NCBI RefSeq assembly: GCF_002837055.1
Contig: NZ_PDKP01000004.1
Span: forward strand, 27,177-65,105
Direction of reading: 5' to 3'
DNA from: Lactobacillus apis
GTDB lineage: Bacteria; Bacillota; Bacilli; Lactobacillales; Lactobacillaceae
DNA length: 37,929 nt
Of this stretch, positions 7,431-15,741 are shown piece after piece. Each line of letters starts with the position of its first letter. Within the stretch, counting starts at the first letter, position 1. The position numbers were made by a program, and so were the translations under genes. Under the pieces are notes generated by a model, which saw only the letters and a list, made by a program, of their open reading frames with translations, was not told the DNA's origin and did not search any database.

Positions 7431-8339
7431 TTAAGCTTGTGATTTTTCTTTAATTGCCTGTGCTGATTGCTCCAGCAACTCTTCTTCTTCAGGAGTTAAC
7501 GCTAACTTAATTTTAGCTTCAATTCCGTTACGTCCAACAATTGTTGGATATGACATATAAGTACCGTATTTTTCTTGGTAACTTGAAACTGGAAGTTCAG
7601 TATGTGAATCAGTTAAAATTGCACGTACAATTCTGACTGCAGCTGCGGAAACACCATAATTAGTGTAGTGCTTACCCATAAATACTGTTTGACCACCTGT
7701 CCTGATTTCATCTTCAAGGTCATCAAGACTCCAAGAAGCTGATTTTGCTAGCTCGGTGATTGGTTGCTCCAAAACTTTGACGGTTGACCAAGCAGTAAAT
7801 TGAGAGTTACCATGCTCACCCAATGCAAAACCACTGATTGATCTTGGATCAACGTTGAATTTTTTAGCTACGACTTTCTTCATTCTAGCTGTATCCAAAA
7901 GTGTTCCTGTTCCCAAAACATGTTCTTTTGGTAAGCCTGTTAATTGTTGATAAAGGTTGGTAATTGCATCAACTGGATTGGAAATTACCAGCAAGATACC
8001 ATTAAAACCACTCTTTTTAATCGATTCAGTAATTGGTTGCAATTGCTTCTTATTGTATTCAAGCTCTTGGAAACGGTCGCCCTTAGTTTCAAGCGAAATC
8101 TTTCCTAGTGTACTAATAAGAACTTCTGCATCTTTAAGAGCATCATAATCATTAACTACAACATTTGTGTGATATGGCAAATTGGCCATTGCATCTTCAA
8201 AATCAACTGCATCGGCATTAACCTTGCCTTCGTTGACGTCAATCATTACCAAATCATCAACTAAGCCCGAAATAATTAATTCATGTGCAATCGTGCAGCC
8301 AACGTGGCCATCACCGATAATTCCAATTTTAGTAGACAT
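7431..8339 (-). CDS. L-2-hydroxyisocaproate / L-lactate-type dehydrogenase
   Basis: NAD-dependent L-2-hydroxyacid dehydrogenase of the lactate/malate dehydrogenase superfamily. The N-terminal Rossmann motif is GIIGDGHVG, the substrate loop contains the family Arg, ISNPVD marks the NAD site, and GEHGNSQF carries the catalytic His. The stretches DFEDAMANL, GTGTLLDTARM and SGFALGEHGNSQFTAWSTV resemble, from memory, the Weissella/Lactobacillus L-2-hydroxyisocaproate dehydrogenase more than glycolytic LDH, so reduction of branched-chain 2-oxo acids is the likelier role. At 302 residues it matches that subgroup. ATG at 8337-8339 with AAAGG upstream. It lies 118 bases after rbsK. Confidence 0.85.
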   Translation of the reverse strand: MSTKIGIIGDGHVGCTIAHELIISGLVDDLVMIDVNEGKVNADAVDFEDAMANLPYHTNVVVNDYDALKDAEVLISTLGKISLETKGDRFQELEYNKKQLQPITESIKKSGFNGILLVISNPVDAITNLYQQLTGLPKEHVLGTGTLLDTARMKKVVAKKFNVDPRSISGFALGEHGNSQFTAWSTVKVLEQPITELAKSASWSLDDLEDEIRTGGQTVFMGKHYTNYGVSAAAVRIVRAILTDSHTELPVSSYQEKYGTYMSYPTIVGRNGIEAKIKLALTPEEEELLEQSAQAIKEKSQA

Positions 8340-8457
8340 AATTTTTAACCTTTCCTAGATTATTATTATCGCTTTTTGCGATACATCTTTATAAAGCTAA
8401 TTATAGTTTTTCTTCAGCCTAAATTAAACTTTTTATCGTCTAAATTAATCAGAAATT

Positions 8458-9372
8458 TTACTTAACTTGTTCAACTTCTGCCTTGGTTGGAATTGAAGGC
8501 TGTGCACCATAACCTTGAACCGTTAACGAAGAAGCCTTGTTAGCAAATGTAATTGCATCACTTAAATTAGAAAAATCTGGTTTTAAGATACTGGTCATCG
8601 CACCAATAAAGGTATCACCGGCTGCTGTAGTATCAACTGCTTTTACTTTGAATGCAGGAATCAGACCTTGCTTATCTTGAAAATCGTAAAATGCACCCTT
8701 GTCGCCAATTGTAATTATGACGGCGGAGACACCTAATTCATGAAGTTTGTCAGCTGCTTTTTTAGCACTTTTTTCATCGACAACTTCGACTCCTGTAATA
8801 GTGGCAGCTTCGGTCTCATTAGGGATAATAATATCCGTCACTTGCAATAATTCAGCCGGAATTTCAGTAATTGCTGGTGCTGGATTTAAGATTGTTTTTG
8901 CACTATTCTGACGCGCGATTTTGAATCCTTGAATTGTTGCCTCAATTGGTGTTTCAAACTGCGCAACAACAAAGTCACTTGCAGCAATCAGATTACTATT
9001 TTGCTTGATATCCTCTTGGTCAAAAGCGTAGTTAGCCCCAGAATAAATGGTAATTGAGTTTTGACCAGAATCATCTACCGTAATAAAAGCTTGACCTGTT
9101 GACTCATTAGCAACTTCCTTAACACCATCAAGGTTAATGTTTTCTTTTTTTAATAAAGCAAGCATTTCCTTACCCGGTGCGTCATCGCCAACGGCACCAA
9201 CAAAACTAACAGCACAACCAGAACGCGCAGCAGCTACTGCTTGGTTGGCACCTTTTCCACCAGCTGCCGAATAGTGCTCCTTGGCATGGATTGTCTCACC
9301 TGGTTTAGCCATCTGCGCAACACGTAAATTAGTATCTAAGTTAATACTTCCTATTACTGTAACTTTGTTCAT
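8458..9372 (-). CDS. rbsK: Ribokinase
   Basis: PfkB-family sugar kinase that phosphorylates ribose at O5 with ATP. Signature 1 is GGKGANQAVAAARSG near residues 39-53. Signature 2 is DTTAAGDTFIGA near 247-258, where the Asp of AAGD is the catalytic base. Length of 304 residues is usual. AAGGAG precedes the ATG by six bases. No rbsD or ribose transporter is next to it, so ribose must enter, or be released from nucleosides, by systems elsewhere. It is divergent from the amino acid permease at 9598. Confidence 0.92.
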   Translation of the reverse strand: MNKVTVIGSINLDTNLRVAQMAKPGETIHAKEHYSAAGGKGANQAVAAARSGCAVSFVGAVGDDAPGKEMLALLKKENINLDGVKEVANESTGQAFITVDDSGQNSITIYSGANYAFDQEDIKQNSNLIAASDFVVAQFETPIEATIQGFKIARQNSAKTILNPAPAITEIPAELLQVTDIIIPNETEAATITGVEVVDEKSAKKAADKLHELGVSAVIITIGDKGAFYDFQDKQGLIPAFKVKAVDTTAAGDTFIGAMTSILKPDFSNLSDAITFANKASSLTVQGYGAQPSIPTKAEVEQVK

Positions 9373-9597
9373 TTTTTCTCCTTATCAAATCAAAAGAAAA
9401 TCATCTTTTGTTATTCAAAAAGCTTGTAAGCTGTAATTGCTTTCAATTTAGCAAAAACCATACTTCAAATTCAAGTAGGCAAAGAAGAACTTTACTTAAA
9501 TTTTGTTATTAGTTCAACGACTTTCTTTTTATTTTCATAATCCTAGCATATAATATTTATTAAATTTATTTTCCGTTCTTGTTATAGGGTAATTATT

Positions 9598-10905
9598 ATG
9601 AAAAGACAACTCAATTTCTTCGCTGCCCTTGCCACTGTCATGGGAACCATGATTGGTGGCGGAGCTTTTTTCAAAATAGCTAATATTTCATCATTAACCC
9701 ACAACGCGTGGTTAAGCATTCTAGTTTGGCCCCTGGCGGGCTTCATTACCCTAATGGCGGGACTCAGTATCGCTGAACTGGCGTCCGTTTTCCCTGAAGA
9801 CGGTGGACCAGTCAGATACCTCGACGAAATTTACGGTCCCAAAGTTTCATTTCTGTTTGGCTGGTCACTTATTATTATTTATTACCCAGCCAACATCGCC
9901 GCACTTTCAATTGTTTTTGCAACCCAGTTAAAAGAAATTCCTCAGTTTAAAAACTTTTCAACTACAATCATCGCATTAATTGTTATGCTGGTTGTTTTGT
10001 TAATTAACTGGCTTGGCTCTAGACTAAGTGGTCAAGTTCAAAAAATTACGTTGGTCATCAAGTTATTACCAATTGCAGCAATTATCATTTTTGCTCTCTT
10101 TTACCAGGGACCAAATCAATTGGCTGGAGCACCAGCTCCACATTTAACATCAGGTGCTGGTGCAGCAACCTTTGGTCAGGCGCTATTGGCAGTTTTATTT
10201 GCCTATGACGGTTGGCTTAGCATTGGTAACTTAGCCAGTGAAATTAAGAATCCGGCTAAGACTTTAGCCAAAGCAATTATCTGGGGACTATTCGGCGTAA
10301 CTATCTTTTACACCTTACTCAATTGGAGCTATGTAAAAATCATTCCCTGGTCTAAAGTTGTTGGCAATCAAACGACTGCACTATTGACCGCACAAAAGCT
10401 TTTCGGACACTTCGGCAGTATTATCATTGCAATCGGTATTTTGGTTTCTGTTTTCGGTGCCATCAACGGTCACACGCTTTTAGGTTCTAGAATGCCCTAC
10501 GTTTTGGGTAAAGAACATCAACTACCTGCTGCTAACTTCTTTGGTTCACTAAATAGTAAAACGATGGTGCCAACAAATAGTATGCTCTTTGAATGTGCTA
10601 TTGCGACCGTGATGATTTTCTCGGGAACATTCGATTCACTGACCAATATGCTTGTTTACGTTTCTTGGATCTTCTCAATCCTGTTATTTGTTGGTGTATT
10701 GATTTTAAGAAAAAGGCAGCCGGAACTGGAGCGTCCTTATAAGATTCCCTGGTACCCACTGCCACCACTGCTAGCAATTTGCGGCGCTCTCTTTATAGTG
10801 ATTACTACCACGCTAACGCAGCCCGTCTTGTCGGCAATTGGTATTCTACTCACTTTGAGCGGCTGGCCTGTTTATCTCTATGTTCACCGCCAAAAAGCAA
10901 ATTAA
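9598..10905 (+). CDS. APC-family amino acid permease
   Basis: Twelve-helix membrane transporter of the amino acid-polyamine-organocation superfamily, closest by pattern to the LAT/SteT exchanger group. The N-terminus carries the TM1 unwound motif GTMIGGGAFF, TM2 has GLSIAELASVFPEDGG, and TM6 has AYDGWLSIGNLASEIKNP. These are standard substrate-binding and family marks. Length of 435 residues is usual. The start has a modest AGGG site upstream. It is a single-gene unit with its own terminator. The substrate cannot be assigned; serine/threonine-type or other neutral amino acid exchange is a reasonable guess. Confidence 0.88.
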   Translation: MKRQLNFFAALATVMGTMIGGGAFFKIANISSLTHNAWLSILVWPLAGFITLMAGLSIAELASVFPEDGGPVRYLDEIYGPKVSFLFGWSLIIIYYPANIAALSIVFATQLKEIPQFKNFSTTIIALIVMLVVLLINWLGSRLSGQVQKITLVIKLLPIAAIIIFALFYQGPNQLAGAPAPHLTSGAGAATFGQALLAVLFAYDGWLSIGNLASEIKNPAKTLAKAIIWGLFGVTIFYTLLNWSYVKIIPWSKVVGNQTTALLTAQKLFGHFGSIIIAIGILVSVFGAINGHTLLGSRMPYVLGKEHQLPAANFFGSLNSKTMVPTNSMLFECAIATVMIFSGTFDSLTNMLVYVSWIFSILLFVGVLILRKRQPELERPYKIPWYPLPPLLAICGALFIVITTTLTQPVLSAIGILLTLSGWPVYLYVHRQKAN

Positions 10906-10941
10906 AAAGGTTTTGTCTTATATGACAAAGCCTTTTATTTT
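10904..10941 (+). terminator. Intrinsic terminator after APC permease
   Basis: AAAGGTTTTGTC / GACAAAGCCTTT stem with a TTATAT loop, followed by TTATTTTT, immediately after the stop codon. Confidence 0.88.
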
Positions 10942-11237
10942 TGCAGATTAAAGTTCTTGATTGACTGAACGAAGCTTTTGAGTGCCTTCGATTTATTGGT
11001 CTTTAAATAAATTAACTGCATTGAGTATTTATGACCCTAACATGCCAGGTACTTAGGCAGGATTTGTCTTCTATTCTGGCAAACATGTTGCAAATATTAT
11101 TTATGATTAACTCAAAGATTAATCTATTTAAAAACAAAATATGTAAATCTAAACGACAACCAAGAGGCTGTCTTTTTCTCGTGATAGCTTGATTAAGTTA
11201 CTTTTGCCCCACTTAGTATCAATTCTTAAAACTAGCA
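10942..11237. other. Gene-free stretch before the MerR gene
   Basis: About 300 bases without a convincing ORF on either strand. It contains a weak hairpin at about 11152-11176 followed by T5, which could be a terminator for a lost gene. Nothing else recognisable is seen. Confidence 0.5.
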
Positions 11238-11268
11238 TTGACTTTAAACTTAGGTTCAATGTTAATCT
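11238..11268 (+). promoter_or_regulatory. MerR-type promoter
   Basis: TTGACT (11238-11243) and TAATCT (11263-11268) are separated by 19 bases. The long spacer typical of MerR-controlled promoters contains a dyad around AACTTAGGTT. The regulator gene starts 26 bases downstream, so autoregulation is likely. Confidence 0.5.
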
Positions 11269-11293
11269 CTTAATCGGGAGGTAGATAAAGCTA

Positions 11294-11722
11294 ATGAGCA
11301 CAATAAAGGAAATCGCAAAAAGACTAAACATACCCGCTTCAACTATTAGATATTATGAAAAACAAGGTCTATTAGATATTCAGCGAAAAAATAATAACTA
11401 TCGCGAATATAGTCTGGAAGACGAGCAAAAACTGAAACTAATTTTAGTAATGAAATATTCCGGCTTTTCTATTAAAGAAATTAAAGCATTGCTGACATTA
11501 AATAATAATCCTACTATGGAGGATCAATGTATCAGAGAAACAAACAACTTAATTTCAAAGAAAAAGAATGAAATACTGGAAAAAATTAATAATTATCAAA
11601 AAATCGTAGCGTTGTTAGACATGTTGCAGCCGCTAGCAATTGCTAAAACCACAACTCAAAACAAGCTTGCACTGGAACACCAAATTGATTTGATTTTTAA
11701 AAAGATAAGTAAGGAAAAATAG
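11294..11722 (+). CDS. MerR-family transcriptional regulator
   Basis: DNA-binding regulator of 142 residues. The winged helix-turn-helix at residues 1-70 shows the family pattern IKEIAKRLNIPASTIRYYEKQGLL. A dimerisation coiled coil follows at about 80-120. There are no cysteines arranged as in metal-binding MerR proteins (one Cys near residue 79), so the signal is probably not a thiophilic metal. GGGAGG precedes the ATG by 12 bases. The stop is one base before the ATG of an NAD(P)H oxidoreductase gene, which is the probable target. This regulator-reductase pairing is common in lactobacilli and is usually tied to electrophile or aldehyde stress. Confidence 0.88.
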   Translation: MSTIKEIAKRLNIPASTIRYYEKQGLLDIQRKNNNYREYSLEDEQKLKLILVMKYSGFSIKEIKALLTLNNNPTMEDQCIRETNNLISKKKNEILEKINNYQKIVALLDMLQPLAIAKTTTQNKLALEHQIDLIFKKISKEK

Positions 11723-11723
11723 A

Positions 11724-12278
11724 ATGAACATAACAGTCTTAATTGGCCATCCATATCCAAAAAGTTATAACTATGCAATCCTAGAAAGTGTAAAAGAAAA
11801 GACAAATGCAACCGTAATTAATTTGATTGAAGATAACTTCAACCCTGCCATGCTTTCCAACGACTTAGCCGGATTTTCAAGAGGAAACTTTGCTGATCCA
11901 CTTGTAGGAAAATATCAGAACATTTTATCGCAAACTGATAAGTTAATTATAATAACCCCAATATGGTGGTATGGACTTCCAGCAATATATAAAGGCTTCC
12001 TTGATAAAGTAATGTTAAAAGGTTTCTCTCATTGTGAAGAAAGTGGTCGATTAGTTGGGACGTTAAATAATATCAAAGAAACAATTTTAGTAACAACTGC
12101 TGAATCACCTAAATGGTATATAAAGTACTTTGCTGGTAATCCAATCAGAACTTTACGAAAACGCGTATTTAAAGACATGGGCTTGAAGAATGTAAAATGG
12201 GTTCACTTGGGTAACATTACAAAAACAAGTGATAAAAACAGAAACAAGTTTCTTGACTATGTTCAAAGAATCTCTTAG
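11724..12278 (+). CDS. Flavodoxin-fold NAD(P)H oxidoreductase (quinone reductase/YwrO type)
   Basis: A 184-residue flavoprotein of the NAD(P)H dehydrogenase (quinone) family. The N-terminal LIGHPYPKSYN is the FMN phosphate loop. The core motif TPIWWYGLPAIYKGFLDKV is characteristic of the MdaB/KefF/YwrO group and holds residues around the isoalloxazine ring. A two-electron reduction of quinones or other electrophiles is expected in the cytoplasm. It is co-transcribed with, and probably controlled by, the MerR gene one base upstream. The exact substrate is unknown. Confidence 0.85.
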   Translation: MNITVLIGHPYPKSYNYAILESVKEKTNATVINLIEDNFNPAMLSNDLAGFSRGNFADPLVGKYQNILSQTDKLIIITPIWWYGLPAIYKGFLDKVMLKGFSHCEESGRLVGTLNNIKETILVTTAESPKWYIKYFAGNPIRTLRKRVFKDMGLKNVKWVHLGNITKTSDKNRNKFLDYVQRIS

Positions 12279-12471
12279 CTATCATTATTAAACCAACTTA
12301 ACACTATAATTATAACAACACAAAATTTCTGTCGTATTTTTGATATCTCTCATAGCATTGAAAACTAGAACTTTAAACCTAACAAGAGGTATAACGATAG
12401 GAACATATAGCCAATTCCAGAAATCATAACTTCTTAGAACAAATCAAATCTACCCCAAATGCGTCACAAAC

Positions 12472-13488
12472 CTACTTTGACACGTTTGTTATGTATATGT
12501 TATAGAAAAGCTCTTTTTCAAAAGCACTAATCGTTTCAGGTTTTTTGAAAGAAGAGAAATTAATATACGTACGATCATCCTTTTCTACTTTTAGAAAGGG
12601 CAGTGTTATATATACTTTAAACGTTGTTTCTTTTCCAGAACTAAATTGATTGTAAATATCATGGTACTCATCTTCAATATATTCCTTTGATATAATTAAA
12701 GAAGGATATATTTGCTTACCATTTCCCTGATTTATAGGACTTTTAAAAGAAAGCCTAAGAACTTTGTCCTTCTTAGTCTTTGACAAAAAAGCATCACTAT
12801 AATAGATACATACGCCTTTTTTTGTTTGTAAATCTCGAAATTGAACATTACTTGTTAAAGGTCTAAACATACTCTTAATCTTAATTGGCTCCTTGTAGTT
12901 TTCAATCGAAATCAAAAAGTCCTGATCATGATTATACAGCTCTACATGTGCTTTCAAGGTATTCAAATGTTTCTTTGCAGTTTTTGATTTAATAGTATTG
13001 GATTTATTAAGTGAATTTGCCTTCTTTTGCTTTCTATTTGTAGCATCCACATCAGATTCATTTTTTACATCCCGAGAACTTTTTGATTTCTCAGGGGGTT
13101 GAAATCCATGAGCTGGAGAAAGAGAAGAAAAAATTTCATCACTTGATTCGAAATTAAAACGCTTATCAGCTATGTAATTAGATGGATTAACTGCATCACT
13201 GTTACTTAGATTATACGGACAGTCAGATATATGTTCATTTATAATGCGTGAGTGGTTGATAAAAGTTGGACTATTTTTACTATTCAGTGCAATTGAGCGA
13301 CAAGTGACAGCAGCTGAGCACTTATCTGTTGGACACACGAAATTTTGGTTGCTTAGAATATATTTTTCAGCGTATAATCTTTGTGCCAAGCTTGGGGAGA
13401 TAGCTAATGACATTTTCCCTAACTTTAAATAGTCAAGTGCTTTTTGATCTGTCGGTATCGCCTTAGTAAGTCTGTTTTCTAGTTCCAT
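12472..13488 (-). CDS. Unrecognised protein with N-terminal Cys/His cluster
   Basis: No family recognised. The 338-residue product is soluble, with no signal peptide or membrane helix. Near the N-terminus is a probable zinc-binding cluster: C52, C57 and C63 (CPTDKCSAAVTC), H79, H86 and C90. A basic, Ser/Lys/Asn-rich linker spans about residues 125-170, followed by a folded-looking beta-rich C-terminal half. The pattern of a Cys/His knuckle with a C-terminal effector-like domain recalls CoiA-like or defence-associated proteins, but this is only a resemblance. The ribosome binding site is weak. Its AT-rich composition and the disrupted neighbours at 13.8-15.4 kb suggest acquired DNA. Confidence 0.6.
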   Translation of the reverse strand: MELENRLTKAIPTDQKALDYLKLGKMSLAISPSLAQRLYAEKYILSNQNFVCPTDKCSAAVTCRSIALNSKNSPTFINHSRIINEHISDCPYNLSNSDAVNPSNYIADKRFNFESSDEIFSSLSPAHGFQPPEKSKSSRDVKNESDVDATNRKQKKANSLNKSNTIKSKTAKKHLNTLKAHVELYNHDQDFLISIENYKEPIKIKSMFRPLTSNVQFRDLQTKKGVCIYYSDAFLSKTKKDKVLRLSFKSPINQGNGKQIYPSLIISKEYIEDEYHDIYNQFSSGKETTFKVYITLPFLKVEKDDRTYINFSSFKKPETISAFEKELFYNIYITNVSK

Positions 13489-13755
13489 TTATCCAACATG
13501 CTCCATTATTACTTTACTACCCATATAGTATTTTTGTTTACTTTAGTTCATTATATAGCATATTAACATTTTCTTCACTATTCCATTAACATTTTATCAT
13601 CATGTGGAATTCACCAAAATACTTCAGCCTGTTTACTTGAAAAGTTCCCCCAAATTGAAGGAGAGTATACTGGCATATAGACCGATAATCTATAACTTTA
13701 TGTATCGTTCAAAATCTAAAAATACTTCAAGTTGGAAAGTACTACACTAAAAAGC

Positions 13756-13787
13756 CTATAAATACTGTTTGTATTTATAGGTTATAG
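13756..13787 (-). terminator. Hairpin terminator after the acetolactate decarboxylase relic
   Basis: A perfect 11-bp stem CCTATAAATAC/GTATTTATAGG with a 5-base loop is followed, on the minus strand, by CTTTTT. It lies 34 bases beyond the ancestral stop of the decarboxylase remnant, so it is probably that gene's original terminator. Confidence 0.75.
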
Positions 13788-13820
13788 TCACTAAACTAAC
13801 TAGTGATAATTTATTTGTGC

Positions 13821-14182
13821 TTATTCTGACTTTGAAATCACATTATCCAGACTACTCTTATCGTTCAAGTCAGCTTGTAAATACTCCTGACTATTTACTG
13901 GTAATGTAATTCAAAATTTTCTATTGGTTGAATGCTTACAGTGACATCCTTCATCGTTGCAGCTAAAACATGTCCACCAAATGATAGGTCATCAGCTAAA
14001 AAGTGATTATGAAAGCCTGAAACTCCCACACCTTGAAAAACTTTAGGTGTGTAGAAAGTAATCATTGTCCCTGCAATATTTTCCGCCTCAAATTCAACCT
14101 GATTTTGTGCAATCGTTCCTAAAGATGGATAGGGTTTTTGCGACTTTTTAGATGATCTGGTTCTAATTTTTTGGAAAACTCC
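13821..14182 (-). pseudogene. 3' remnant of alpha-acetolactate decarboxylase gene
   Basis: From about 14182 downwards the translation matches the C-terminal half of alpha-acetolactate decarboxylase, including ENIAGTMITFYTPKVFQG and GFHNHFLADDLSFGGH with the three zinc-ligand histidines. The current frame stops at 13895 after ELHYQ. One base to the side, the frame continues as PVNSQEYLQADLNDKSSL and ends at a TAA at 13821-13823, matching the family tail (an ADL motif near the end). Restoring one T in the run at about 13904 would rejoin them. So the gene has lost its 5' half and carries a one-base deletion near the end. It cannot be a working decarboxylase. Confidence 0.8.
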
Positions 14183-14629
14183 TTTAGTCAAAAAAGCAAA
14201 AAACTGATAGCCATTAGTTACAATACCTTTTTTAACTTCGATGTTTTTGTTAATTACACGTTCACGCAAATAATAAGCTACTAATTCTTTAAAGCCTTTA
14301 GCATTCAGATTATCCAAGCTCATCATTTCTGCTGTATTATCTAACTTCTTGTATTCGACAATTACGCCTACATTACTATCAGTTGATTTACCATTATAGA
14401 TAGCCAAATCAATCTTTCCTCTAGTGTTAATTTGCTTATCAGGGATAATTTCTTCTAGGAAGTCTTTAAAAACACCCTTTTGAAATTCTTCTGATTCATG
14501 CTCATTTGCTTTAATCTTGTTGAAGTATCTTTCTAAGGCATTTTTAAAAGCCTCTTTTTGATCATCTTTGGGCATAATCGCTTCAACATTACGATTAATG
14601 CTTTGCTTTAAGTTTTGTATAGTTTCCAT
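13895..14629 (-). CDS. Chimeric ORF: restriction-nuclease N-terminus fused to acetolactate decarboxylase fragment
   Basis: A 244-residue open frame built of two unrelated parts. Residues 1-149 resemble the N-terminal domain of type IIG-like restriction-modification enzymes (DUF7149-like). They contain INTRGKIDLAIY with Asp74, VEYKK with Glu92 and Lys94 (a PD-(D/E)xK nuclease signature), then the family run LNAKGFKELVAYYLRER and TNGYQFFAF. At about residue 150 the sequence switches without a stop to an alpha-acetolactate decarboxylase C-terminal half, which is itself frameshifted (see 13821-14182). The methyltransferase and specificity parts of a type IIG enzyme are absent. A junction formed by illegitimate recombination is the simplest explanation. 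Whether the nuclease-only domain is still made is unknown. The ribosome binding site is poor. Confidence 0.7.
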   Translation of the reverse strand: METIQNLKQSINRNVEAIMPKDDQKEAFKNALERYFNKIKANEHESEEFQKGVFKDFLEEIIPDKQINTRGKIDLAIYNGKSTDSNVGVIVEYKKLDNTAEMMSLDNLNAKGFKELVAYYLRERVINKNIEVKKGIVTNGYQFFAFLTKGVFQKIRTRSSKKSQKPYPSLGTIAQNQVEFEAENIAGTMITFYTPKVFQGVGVSGFHNHFLADDLSFGGHVLAATMKDVTVSIQPIENFELHYQ

Positions 14630-14635
14630 AATTTA

Positions 14636-14648
14636 TATCACAGTGATA
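14636..14648. promoter_or_regulatory. Palindrome just before the chimeric ORF
   Basis: TATCAC-A-GTGATA, a perfect 13-base odd palindrome located seven bases before the ATG at 14629 and overlapping the gap to the upstream gene. It could be an operator or a translational hairpin. No binding protein can be named. Confidence 0.35.
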
Positions 14649-14654
14649 ATCTTA

Positions 14655-15410
14655 CTAATTAAAATCAGCAATTAACTGTAAAGTCTTTAGATGATCTAAA
14701 GAAAAAGCTGATGCTCTCTTACTTAGTCCTTTTATTTTTACATTTTCGCCTTCTTGAGGAAATTTGTTTTTTGTAATCTTTATAATTCTATATTCCCTTT
14801 GATATTTAAAATAATCCTTTTTAAGATAGCAATATGCTTTGTTACCATTTTTCAATTTTGAAAATTGAGACAAGTTATATGGATCATAATATTGAACAAT
14901 ATCTGCTTCATATCCAGATTCCTTTATAGATGAGAAGAAATCGGGGTTAGAAAAAATAATTAAATTACATTTGTTACCAGTGAGCTTTTCTTTATCTTCA
15001 ATAAGCCGTTTTATATCATCCAAAGTATCTTTTCTTAATTTGAAATATTTTCGATTATTAAAAGATCTATCTAATTTGAAATCTCTGAAAGTTAAGAGTC
15101 CAAAACTTGCTACTCCTATTCTTTTTTCCATTGCATCTTTCAATCTATATTCCATTTGGGGATCTTGCATAAAGTCTTTATCAGTTAAAGTAATCTCTTT
15201 ATCACTTTCTGGACTCCTTATGGTTATTTTACTTTTCCCCTTTTTAAAAAGTCCAACTATTTTCCCCTCATCTTCATCACCGATACCTTGACTTTCTATA
15301 TTCTTATAACCTTCTAGGCTCCCAAAATGAACAGAATCTTCTAAGGTACTCTTTACATACTTATTTTCAGTTACTCTAATTGGTAATGCTAAAGTTCTAA
15401 TATCGACCAT
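14655..15410 (-). CDS. Unrecognised protein (FGSLEGYKNIE / KYQREYR motifs)
   Basis: No firm family. The 251-residue soluble product has an N-terminal block VHFGSLEGYKNIESQGIGDE with EG following, and a C-terminal block KDYFKYQREYRI. This spacing, an early Phe-Gly-Ser and Glu-Gly turn and a late Phe-x-x-Gln-x-Glu-Tyr-Arg, recalls the layout of DUF2971-like proteins, which are often found near defence genes; that is a resemblance only. It lies 25 bases upstream of the restriction-like chimeric ORF on the same strand and may be co-transcribed. The start site has only a weak GGGTAG signal. Composition is AT-rich like its neighbours. Confidence 0.6.
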   Translation of the reverse strand: MVDIRTLALPIRVTENKYVKSTLEDSVHFGSLEGYKNIESQGIGDEDEGKIVGLFKKGKSKITIRSPESDKEITLTDKDFMQDPQMEYRLKDAMEKRIGVASFGLLTFRDFKLDRSFNNRKYFKLRKDTLDDIKRLIEDKEKLTGNKCNLIIFSNPDFFSSIKESGYEADIVQYYDPYNLSQFSKLKNGNKAYCYLKKDYFKYQREYRIIKITKNKFPQEGENVKIKGLSKRASAFSLDHLKTLQLIADFN

Positions 15411-15504
15411 TCTGTATATCTACCCAACTTTCATCAATTGTTAATTCAAAAATAGATAGGTTTATTCACCACTAATTTTACCCCATTCTTAAAACATAGA
15501 AAAA

Positions 15505-15634
15505 GAGTCTGGGAAAAACTCTAACCTAACTAAAAAAGGCCGACAAATCACGTCAATAAAACGTTGATTTGTCGGTCTTTTTAAATTGTGAAATTTTTTA
15601 ATTTAACTTCAAAGAACACTTTTTTCCCAGACTC
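15505..15634. repeat. Nested inverted repeat (two-armed hairpin element)
   Basis: An outer inverted repeat GAGTCTGGG (15505-15513) / CCCAGACTC (15626-15634), flanked by A and T runs, encloses an inner hairpin, GGCCGACAAATCA / TGATTTGTCGGTC, with A-rich and T-rich flanks at about 15532-15582. The inner hairpin can act as a bidirectional terminator between guaA and the 14655 gene. The 130-bp nested design is like a small non-autonomous repeat element (MITE or BOX-like). No target-site duplication was confirmed. Confidence 0.7.
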
Positions 15635-15741
15635 CTCAGTAGTTTGGCAGACAACCAAACCATTTTTTATTATTTTGTCTAAGTCTAGCCTTTGTTAATT
15701 GCTGTTAAATCAAGATTTCCTCATCAACTAACATTGTCAGC

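Noticed and set aside
11152-11178. Hairpin GACAACC/GGCTGTC with T5
   Set aside because: One mismatch and no gene upstream to terminate; too weak to list as a terminator.
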